From Aquitalea sp. (GTDB lineage: Bacteria > Pseudomonadota > Gammaproteobacteria > Burkholderiales > Chromobacteriaceae), in NCBI GenBank assembly GCA_019232735.1, contig JAFANL010000059.1, forward strand, positions 1 to 9,187: a stretch of DNA of 9,187 nucleotides, written 5' to 3'. Made by a program: the position numbers and the translations under genes. How positions within the stretch are numbered: position 1 is the stretch's first letter; every line of letters begins with the position of its first letter. The notes below the pieces were generated by a model. That model was not told the origin of the DNA and ran no database searches. It worked only from the letters and a program-made list of their open reading frames with translations. Below are positions 1-5,026 of the stretch, piece after piece.

Positions 1-376
1 GCAGGGCGGCCTTGGTGGTGAGGAAGGCCCCATCCACGTGGATGGCCTGCATTTTCTTCCAGTCGGCATAACTGAACTCCACCAGCGGGCTGATGATCTG
101 GATGCCGGCATTGGAGATCAGGATGTCCAGCTGGCCAAAGGCATCCACCACGGCCTGGGTACCGGCATTGACGGCGTCTTCGCTGGTGACATCCATGGCT
201 ACCCCCATGGCCTTGCCGCCGGCCGCTTCGATTTCTTTTGCCGTGGCCTGGGCGGCGGCCAGATTGATGTCGGCGATGGCGACGGCCGCACCCTCGCGGG
301 CGAAGGTTTCGGCAATGGCGCGACCGATGCCGCTGGCTGCGCCGGTAATCAGCGCGACTTTTCCTTGCAATTTCAT
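1..376 (-). CDS. bdhA: 3-hydroxybutyrate dehydrogenase (short-chain dehydrogenase), 3' end outside window
   Basis: Partial gene: the first 125 codons are present and the C-terminal half lies beyond position 1. The protein begins MKLQGKVALITGAASGIGRA, a classical SDR start. The TGxxxGIG dinucleotide-binding motif is at residues 11-18, Asp36 ends the second strand (usual for NAD preference), Asp62-Val63 lines the adenine pocket, and the NAG motif is at 89-91. The stretch IHVDGAFLTTKAAL at 112-125 matches, from memory, the 3-hydroxybutyrate dehydrogenase subfamily. The catalytic Ser/Tyr/Lys are not visible because they fall outside the window. The enzyme would oxidise (R)-3-hydroxybutyrate to acetoacetate with NAD+ in the cytoplasm. 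The start is ATG with GGGAG upstream as ribosome binding site. It begins 16 bp after the stop of adc on the same strand, so the two are probably cotranscribed and act consecutively. The SDR assignment is firm; the substrate rests on motif resemblance plus the adc neighbour. Confidence 0.82.
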   Translation of the reverse strand, partial: MKLQGKVALITGAASGIGRAIAETFAREGAAVAIADINLAAAQATAKEIEAAGGKAMGVAMDVTSEDAVNAGTQAVVDAFGQLDILISNAGIQIISPLVEFSYADWKKMQAIHVDGAFLTTKAAL

Positions 377-392
377 GGCAATGCTCCCGTTG

Positions 393-1133
393 TCACTTCA
401 GGTAATCGAATTCAACCTTGCCCAGACCTAGCGTCAGGTCGGCCACAAAGTGTTTGGCGCCCAGGATCTCCAGCACCGGCAATTCACTGACCGGGGCCAG
501 GGCATGGGCAAACAGCGATAGCGCCGCCGGCCCGCTCCAGGCGCCATGCACTTCCACATCCTGCATGGGAAAGCTCACCAGCTCGCAGATGCGTGCCGTG
601 CCATCCACGTGCGGAATGATTTTCAGCAGATAGTTGGGCGTGGTCCGCAGGCTTTCGGCAATGGCTTGCCGGTCCAGTTCCCGGTGTTTGTATCCCATGG
701 TGCCGGTGGCAACCCGCACCGGACCGTAGTCCAGCTCGCCTACCAGGGTGTCGGTATGCACTTGCAGCCGCGGGCTGGCCATCTTCTTGGGAAAGCCCCA
801 CAGCTCGCGACCACCCGCCGTGGGCGGATGATCATTCAGATACATGGCATGGGTATAGTTGCCGGGCTGGCCATTGAACAGGACCGGAATCACCTGGCCG
901 CTTTCGGTGTAATCGCCAAAGCCGGTGGAGTCCGGCATGCGGATGAATTCGAAATTGACCACCGGCTCGGCCATCTGCAGCGGTTCCGGGATGACGGCGC
1001 GCAGTTTGTCCGGGTCGGTGCGGTAGCTGATGATGAAGAATTCCCGCTGGTAAAAGCGGTAGGGACCGGGTGGAAAGGCCGGACTGGTGAAGGGCATGGC
1101 GAAGGCGTGCTGACGAATCTGTGCGATATGCAT
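393..1133 (-). CDS. adc: acetoacetate decarboxylase
   Basis: A complete 246-aa protein, the usual length for this family. It decarboxylates acetoacetate to acetone and CO2 through a Schiff base on a lysine. The diagnostic GRELWGFPKK motif places the lysine pair at 116-117, equivalent to catalytic Lys115 and Lys116 of the Clostridium acetobutylicum enzyme. YTESGQ at 75-80 supplies the active-site glutamate (Glu77), and YQREFF at 28-33 the conserved arginine. The N-terminal segment TSPAFPPGPYRFYQREFF and the C-terminal FDYLK also match the clostridial protein closely, which supports full length and the ATG at 1133; an internal Met at codon 13 would drop conserved length. There is no strong Shine-Dalgarno sequence. 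Instead an imperfect palindrome covers the ribosome-binding region, and no convincing sigma-70 promoter was found in the 250-bp gap to zapE. The gene precedes bdhA and forms a 3-hydroxybutyrate to acetone route with it. No CoA-transferase is visible here. Confidence 0.93.
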   Translation of the reverse strand: MHIAQIRQHAFAMPFTSPAFPPGPYRFYQREFFIISYRTDPDKLRAVIPEPLQMAEPVVNFEFIRMPDSTGFGDYTESGQVIPVLFNGQPGNYTHAMYLNDHPPTAGGRELWGFPKKMASPRLQVHTDTLVGELDYGPVRVATGTMGYKHRELDRQAIAESLRTTPNYLLKIIPHVDGTARICELVSFPMQDVEVHGAWSGPAALSLFAHALAPVSELPVLEILGAKHFVADLTLGLGKVEFDYLK

Positions 1134-1135
1134 GG

Positions 1136-1159
1136 CCGTACCTGTAACAACACCTACGG
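1136..1159 (-). promoter_or_regulatory. imperfect 24-bp palindrome just upstream of adc
   Basis: Read on the minus strand, the arms CCGTAGGTGT and ACAGGTACGG flank a TGTT centre. Eight of ten positions pair; the two failures are the GG/GG opposite each other. The element ends 3 bases before the adc ATG, so it covers the place where a ribosome binding site should be. It could be a repressor operator or a leader stem-loop that masks translation initiation. No regulator gene is present in the window to pair with it. Confidence 0.35.
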
Positions 1160-1383
1160 TTGGAGAGCACTGGCAGCCTTGGACGGCCAGCGGCGGCGGG
1201 TCATCGTGTCAGGGATGATGGAGGGCATCAGGTACGTTGCCGCCATGTAGCCAATGAGCGGCAGGGGCCTGATTCGGGTTATCATGCACGATTGATCGCC
1301 GGGTGGGCAGTCTTTGCGGTATGGCTGTCACGGCAGCAGGCATTGGCCTGTTTTACAACTCCAAGAACAGAAGCGCGCACATC

Positions 1384-2547
1384 ATGTCCCAGCATACCTT
1401 TTCCCCGGATGGCACAACCCTGACCAGCCCCATGGCCTGGTATCAGGCCGCCAGTGAAAAGCCCGGTTTCATTCATGATGCAGCGCAGGCGGCCGCCATC
1501 GAGAAACTGGATGTGCTATGGCACCAGCTGCTGGATTTCAAGGACAAGCGCAACCGCTTTCTGGGACGCAGCCTGCGTAGCCCGGATGTACCACGCGGCC
1601 TGTATTTCTGGGGCGGGGTGGGGCGTGGCAAGAGTTTCCTGATGGATGCCTTCTATGCCTGTGTGCCCTATCGCCGCAAGCGCCGCATCCATTTCCACAA
1701 CTTCATGGCCGAGGTGCATCGCGAACTGCGCCTGCTGGCGGGTAGCAAGGACCCCTTGCTGGCCTATGCCGACAAGATTGCCCGTGAAACCCGGCTGTTG
1801 TGTTTTGACGAATTTCACGTCAGCGATATCGCCGACGCCATGATGCTGGGCCGTCTGCTCAGTGCCTTGTTCGAACGGGGGGTGGTGCTGGTGACCACTT
1901 CCAACTATCCGCCGGACGGGCTGTATCCCAACGGCTTGCAACGGCAGAACTTCCTGCCGACCATCGAACTGATCAAGCGTGAGCTGGATGTACTGAACGT
2001 GGATGGCGGTAATGATTACCGTCTGCGCGAACTGACACGTGAGCCGCTGTTCATCGTACCGGCCGATGCCGCAGCCGAAACGCGGATGGAAGGCATGTTT
2101 ACCCGCCTGAGCAGCGAGGCGCTGATTGCCAAGCAGGAAATCGAAGTGCTGGGCCGGCAGATTCCGGTGAAGAAACTGTCACCGGGGATTATCTGGTTCG
2201 ATTTTTTGGCCATCTGTGATGGCCCGCGGGCACAGACCGACTATCTGGAAATCGCCACCGAATTCCACACGGTCTTCATCAGCGGGATTCCCAAGTTATC
2301 AGCCAAGGATGCTTCGGTCGCCCGGCGTTTTACCTGGCTGGTGGATGTGTTCTACGACAATCGCGTCAAGCTGATTGCCTCGGCTGCCGTCGAGATTGAT
2401 GACATCTACACCGATGGGGTGCAGGCCAGCGAATTTTTCCGCACCGCCAGCCGCCTGACCGAGATGCAATCCAAGAGCTATCTGGAACTGCCGCACCAGA
2501 GCGCCGGCCAGACGCACGACCAGCCGCCGCCGGGAGTGGTGAGCTAG
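1384..2547 (+). CDS. zapE: cell division protein ZapE (AFG1-like AAA-type ATPase)
   Basis: A 387-aa P-loop ATPase of the ZapE/AFG1 family, slightly longer than the E. coli protein (375 aa). The Walker A motif GGVGRGKS is at 77-84 inside the family block RGLYFWGGVGRGKSFLMD. HFHNFMAEVH at 103-112 matches the conserved HFHxFM block. Walker B LLCFDEFHVSD is at 138-148 and the sensor-like TTSN at 171-174. NGLQRQNFLPTIELIK and the C-terminal SRLTEMQSKSYL are also family hallmarks. In E. coli ZapE associates with the divisome and destabilises FtsZ polymers under low-oxygen or heat stress; the mitochondrial homologue AFG1/LACE1 acts in respiratory-chain quality control. The frame is open upstream to a GTG at 1303, but those extra residues do not look like the family. 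The ATG at 1384 puts a normal short lead before TSPMAWYQ. The ribosome binding site is weak (AGAAG region). It diverges from adc and ends in its own terminator, so it is probably monocistronic. Confidence 0.93.
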   Translation: MSQHTFSPDGTTLTSPMAWYQAASEKPGFIHDAAQAAAIEKLDVLWHQLLDFKDKRNRFLGRSLRSPDVPRGLYFWGGVGRGKSFLMDAFYACVPYRRKRRIHFHNFMAEVHRELRLLAGSKDPLLAYADKIARETRLLCFDEFHVSDIADAMMLGRLLSALFERGVVLVTTSNYPPDGLYPNGLQRQNFLPTIELIKRELDVLNVDGGNDYRLRELTREPLFIVPADAAAETRMEGMFTRLSSEALIAKQEIEVLGRQIPVKKLSPGIIWFDFLAICDGPRAQTDYLEIATEFHTVFISGIPKLSAKDASVARRFTWLVDVFYDNRVKLIASAAVEIDDIYTDGVQASEFFRTASRLTEMQSKSYLELPHQSAGQTHDQPPPGVVS

Positions 2548-2575
2548 GCCAGGTCCTGCATCGCATCGCGATTCC

Positions 2576-2611
2576 AAATGGCAAGCCACCATACCGTGCT
2601 TGCCATTTTTT
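2576..2611 (+). terminator. intrinsic terminator of zapE
   Basis: Perfect 11-bp arms AAATGGCAAGC (2576-2586) and GCTTGCCATTT (2598-2608) enclose an 11-nt loop. The second arm runs into a T tract of six (2606-2611). It sits 28 bp after the zapE stop. The opposite strand lacks a T tract, so it is a forward terminator. Confidence 0.88.
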
Positions 2612-2650
2612 CATGGGGGGCAGGGGTAGATCAGGTAGATGGTTTACAAG

Positions 2651-2662
2651 TCTGTTAACAGA
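2651..2662. promoter_or_regulatory. 12-bp perfect palindrome, candidate operator for the SmbP-like gene
   Basis: TCTGTTAACAGA is a perfect inverted repeat with no spacer. Its centre is about 49 bp upstream of the centre of the TATACT -10 element, roughly -58 relative to a predicted transcription start near 2715. That position would suit an activator. A short direct repeat GGTAGAT occurs just upstream at 2625-2631 and 2634-2640. No cognate regulator can be named. Confidence 0.3.
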
Positions 2663-2702
2663 AAATGGCAGACTGGCACCGTTATTTTCATCTTTCGCCC
2701 CC

Positions 2703-2708
2703 TATACT
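2703..2708 (+). promoter_or_regulatory. -10 element TATACT for the SmbP-like gene
   Basis: TATACT matches five of six positions of the sigma-70 -10 consensus. It lies 57 bp upstream of the start codon in an AT-richer stretch. No good -35 hexamer is found 16-18 bp upstream, which suggests activator dependence, perhaps through the palindrome at 2651-2662. Confidence 0.45.
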
Positions 2709-2765
2709 GCGGCCTAGGCAAACCTGCCTGTGATGTAAAGCCAACAAAGGAAGGACGGACTCCGC

Positions 2766-3020
2766 ATGAAAAAGACCAGCGTATTGGCAATTGCCAGCCT
2801 CTCCCTGATAACCGGCATGGCCCTGGCTGAAAAAGTCATGGACTGGCGTGATCTGGACAAGGTGCATAACCATGTCAAGGAGGCCATCCATGAAATGGAA
2901 CGTGCCCGCGCAGCCAATCATTACGATATGGCTGGCCATGGAGCCAAGGCGGAAGAATTGCTGCGCCAGGCTGAACAGGAATTGCATCAGGCAGTGGATG
3001 CAGCCAAGGCGGCCAAGTAA
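2766..3020 (+). CDS. small secreted SmbP-like protein, putative metal-binding
   Basis: An 84-aa protein with a clear Sec signal peptide: Lys2-Lys3, a hydrophobic core at about 5-18, and an ALA|E cleavage site after residue 21. This leaves a mature periplasmic protein of 63 residues. The mature part is very charged, has no cysteine and reads as two amphipathic helices: about 28-52 with His34, His36, His42 and His52, a turn around DMAGHG (54-59, His58), then 60-82 with His74. Spaced histidines and acidic residues in a helical hairpin resemble the small metal-binding protein SmbP of Nitrosomonas europaea, which binds copper and other divalent metals. This match is from memory, and the histidine content is lower than in that protein. 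The start has a strong AAGGAAGGA ribosome binding site 10 bp upstream. It appears monocistronic between two terminators. The function as a metal buffer is inference; a structural or stress-related periplasmic role is possible. Confidence 0.8.
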   Translation: MKKTSVLAIASLSLITGMALAEKVMDWRDLDKVHNHVKEAIHEMERARAANHYDMAGHGAKAEELLRQAEQELHQAVDAAKAAK

Positions 3021-3045
3021 GCACGGCCTTGCTGGCAGGCAAAAC

Positions 3046-3070
3046 AAAAGCGGCCCGTGGGCCGCTTTTT
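3046..3070. terminator. bidirectional intrinsic terminator between the SmbP-like gene and efp
   Basis: Arms AAAAGCGGCCC (3046-3056) and GGGCCGCTTTT (3059-3069) pair perfectly around a GT centre; a four-base CGTG loop is more realistic physically. The plus strand ends in five Ts (3066-3070), and the minus strand continues as TTTTGTTTT. It lies between the convergent stops at 3020 and 3091 and can serve both genes. Confidence 0.92.
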
Positions 3071-3090
3071 CTATAGCATCAGGAAGGCGA

Positions 3091-3654
3091 TCAGGCGCGC
3101 TTCTTGAATTCGCCGGTGCGGCTGTCGATTTCGATCTTTTCGCCGGTCACCACGAAGGCCGGAACCTGAACTTCGAAGGTGGTACCAACCAGCTTGGCCG
3201 GCTTCAGAACCTTGCCCGAAGTGTCGCCACGTACGGCCGGCTCGGTGTATTCCACTTCGCGGATCACGGTGGTCGGCAGTTCCACGGAGATGGCCTTGCC
3301 ATCGTAGAAGGTAACCTGGCAAACGTCTTCCATGCCGTCAACGATGTAGTTGATGGTGTCGCCCAGGTTGTCGGCTTCTACTTCGTACTGGTTGAATTCG
3401 CTATCCATGAACACGTACATCGGGTCAGCGAAGTAGGAGTAGGTGCAGTCCTTGCGATCCAGAACCACGACGTCGAACTTGTCGTCAGCGCGGTACACGG
3501 CTTCGGAGCCGGCGCCGGTCAGCAGGTTCTTCATCTTCATCTTCACTACGGAAGCGTTACGGCCGGATTTGCTGAATTCGGCTTTCTGTACGACCATCGG
3601 GTCGTTGCCTACCATGAATACGTTGCCAGCGCGGAGTTCTTGTGCGGTTTTCAT
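3091..3654 (-). CDS. efp: translation elongation factor P, arginine-32 (rhamnosylated) type
   Basis: A complete 187-aa EF-P, standard length, with an N-terminal KOW-like domain (about 1-64) and two OB domains (about 66-128 and 130-187). The family signature KPAKLVGTTFEVQVPAFVVTG is at 151-171. EF-P binds between the P and E sites of ribosomes stalled on polyproline runs and stimulates peptide bond formation. The tip of domain I reads KSGRNAS with Arg32, not the lysine of E. coli, so this belongs to the class activated by EarP-dependent rhamnosylation of Arg32. The EarP gene is directly upstream on the same strand, 57 bp away. The ATG is fixed by the conserved MKTAQELRAGN start, although no strong Shine-Dalgarno sequence precedes it. 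The earP-efp gap holds stem-loops that may modulate readthrough, and a separate efp promoter could not be identified with confidence. A bidirectional terminator follows. Confidence 0.97.
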   Translation of the reverse strand: MKTAQELRAGNVFMVGNDPMVVQKAEFSKSGRNASVVKMKMKNLLTGAGSEAVYRADDKFDVVVLDRKDCTYSYFADPMYVFMDSEFNQYEVEADNLGDTINYIVDGMEDVCQVTFYDGKAISVELPTTVIREVEYTEPAVRGDTSGKVLKPAKLVGTTFEVQVPAFVVTGEKIEIDSRTGEFKKRA

Positions 3655-3702
3655 TGCTTGTAAAGTCCCAAACTCTTGATTGAACTCGGAAAACGGTTTC
3701 CG

Positions 3703-3728
3703 AAAAACGGGCTATTTTAGCCGGTTTT
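3703..3728 (-). terminator. terminator-like stem-loop over the earP stop codon, possible attenuator
   Basis: On the minus strand, AAAACCGGCTA (3728-3718), loop AAA, then TAGCCCGTTTT (3714-3704) pair with one G/G mismatch and are followed by one more T, giving a run of five Ts (3707-3703). The earP stop codon TAG lies at 3714-3712, in the second arm. A second hairpin (arms TCGGAAA and TTTCCGA, 3703-3686, four-base loop) follows at once without a T run. The pair could end part of the earP transcripts before efp or protect a processed efp mRNA end. Because the genes are only 57 bp apart, full termination would require a separate efp promoter. Confidence 0.5.
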
Positions 3729-4869
3729 CTATGAATTGCACCAGCCGCATTCCCAAGTCGCCCTGTGTGAGCAATTTGTCCGGCCAATTACGGCTGTGGC
3801 GGTGCCATTGCGGCAAATGCTTTTCCAGCGCCTGCCAGGCTGCCACCATGCCCTGGCCGTGGTTCCAGGCATGGCTGGCGGCCTTGATTGCCGTGGCCGT
3901 GTCCTGATCCAGATCCGCGCAGTAGTGTGACAAAAAGGCATCAAGTTTGATCATATGCGCCGTATCGTCTTGCGGGTAGATATGCCATAGCAGCGGTTTG
4001 CCAGCCCATTGGGCACGCACGAAGCTGTCCTCGCCGCGTACGAAGTTGATATCGCAAGACCACAAGGTCAGGTCGTAGCTGTCCTGATCCGTCATCGGCA
4101 GTACGTGCACGGTCAGCGCACCACGGCTGACATGCTGGCCGGCATGCAGCGTCTGGCCCAGCACCACTTGCACATCCGCCAATACCTTGCCCTCCGGCAC
4201 CATGCAGTGCACCGGGATGGGGCTGTGCGTCCAGTAATCCAGCAATTCACGGGCGGCAGGGTTTTCATAGGCAAACAGGCTGACCCGCCATTCTTCCGGC
4301 TGTTTTTCCGGGATGTCGAACATCTGCCAGAACGCCCGCTGCGCCAGTTTGTCTTGTTGCCAGCGCTGGCGGGTGGCGATCAGGCCGTCTTCGCACAGCA
4401 GGCCGCCGGTGCGGTCGGTGAAGCCGGGAAAGAAGAAATACTTGGTCAATGGCAGGCGCGGGTGGGGTGAGGCCATGCCATGGCAGCCCTCTACCCAGTC
4501 TTCGGCCGACAGGTATTCCAGATTGATCCACAGCGGTGGGCGAGGGCTATCGGCCATGGCCTGTTCCACTGCTTCCGGCAAGCGGCAGCCAAACGCCTCG
4601 ATCACCACTTGTGCAGGCTGGTAGTCGGCAAAACCGGCATCCGCTTGCCACCGGCAAACGGTAATGCCATCCAGCTCCTGTACGGCACGGGCCGGGTCTA
4701 GCAATGGCGCAATCCGGGCAAAACTGCCCAGATCATCCACCCACAAACGCACCGGGTGGTCAAAGTCGTGGGCCAGCCGCCGTGCCAGCCGCCAGGCAAC
4801 GCCGATATCGCCATAGTTGTCGATGACGGTACAGAAAATGTCCCAGCTCAAGGGGGAGGAATAGGGCAT
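3712..4869 (-). CDS. earP: EF-P arginine rhamnosyltransferase EarP (formerly DUF2331)
   Basis: A 385-aa cytoplasmic inverting GT-B type glycosyltransferase that transfers rhamnose from dTDP-beta-L-rhamnose to Arg32 of EF-P. The N-terminal block WDIFCTVIDNYGDIG (9-23) contains Asp17 and Asp21 of the DNxGD motif used in catalysis and acceptor binding. The C-terminal donor-binding block is RGEDSFVRAQWAGKPLLWHIYPQD (from Arg278, with Glu280 and Asp281). VVIEAFGCRLPE and LWINLEYLSAEDW are further family segments. The frame is open upstream to a TTG at 4962, with another ATG at 4908 preceded by a modest CAGGT. I chose the ATG at 4869 because Neisseria EarP has about eight residues before the conserved Trp, as here, though this start lacks a clear ribosome binding site. 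The start is therefore the least certain part. It is followed by efp, its own substrate, on the same strand. Confidence 0.94.
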   Translation of the reverse strand: MPYSSPLSWDIFCTVIDNYGDIGVAWRLARRLAHDFDHPVRLWVDDLGSFARIAPLLDPARAVQELDGITVCRWQADAGFADYQPAQVVIEAFGCRLPEAVEQAMADSPRPPLWINLEYLSAEDWVEGCHGMASPHPRLPLTKYFFFPGFTDRTGGLLCEDGLIATRQRWQQDKLAQRAFWQMFDIPEKQPEEWRVSLFAYENPAARELLDYWTHSPIPVHCMVPEGKVLADVQVVLGQTLHAGQHVSRGALTVHVLPMTDQDSYDLTLWSCDINFVRGEDSFVRAQWAGKPLLWHIYPQDDTAHMIKLDAFLSHYCADLDQDTATAIKAASHAWNHGQGMVAAWQALEKHLPQWHRHSRNWPDKLLTQGDLGMRLVQFIENRLK

Positions 4870-4968
4870 GACATGCAGGGTGTGAAGAAGGCTGGCGCAG
4901 CATAGCATGCAGTTACCTGCTTTGCGGTGTGCTGTGCAGTCTGCAACGGTCCATTCAGCCAAGCAGTA

Positions 4969-4997
4969 CTAACAGTGTGTGATAAAACAGTTAAAAT
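4969..4997 (+). promoter_or_regulatory. candidate sigma-70 promoter for the DUF748 gene
   Basis: CTAACA (4969-4974, four of six to the -35 consensus), a 17-bp spacer and TAAAAT (4992-4997, five of six to the -10 consensus) predict a start near 5004, about 23 nt before the ATG. The earP promoter must lie on the opposite strand of the same 157-bp gap. A weak candidate there is TTAACT with an extended -10 (TGTTAGTAC) 17 bp on; the two promoters would overlap. Confidence 0.45.
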
Positions 4998-5026
4998 GAA
5001 ACGATGATGTCAACAAGAAGATCCTC

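Noticed and set aside
1303..1383. An N-terminal extension of ZapE from the GTG at 1303 or the ATG at 1321.
   Set aside because: There is no ribosome binding site for either, and the extra residues are unlike the short N-terminus of family members.
1134..1383. Promoter-like hexamers for zapE and adc in their shared gap (for example TTGATC, CTGTCA, TGATAA).
   Set aside because: No -35/-10 pair has acceptable spacing and matches on either strand, so no promoter was annotated.
2674..2690. A possible sigma-54 promoter (TGGCAC...) upstream of the SmbP-like gene.
   Set aside because: The -24 half TGGCAC is good, but at the correct spacing the -12 half reads TT instead of the required GC.
2848..3663. 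A 271-codon plus-strand open frame spanning the SmbP-like gene, the terminator and the antisense of efp.
   Set aside because: It crosses a bidirectional terminator and is antisense to efp, which is certain; the predicted protein has no recognisable features.
4870..4962. An N-terminal extension of EarP from the TTG at 4962 or the ATG at 4908.
   Set aside because: Known EarP proteins begin about eight residues before the conserved Trp of the DNxGD block, which the ATG at 4869 provides. The 4908 ATG has a modest CAGGT site, so it is not fully excluded.
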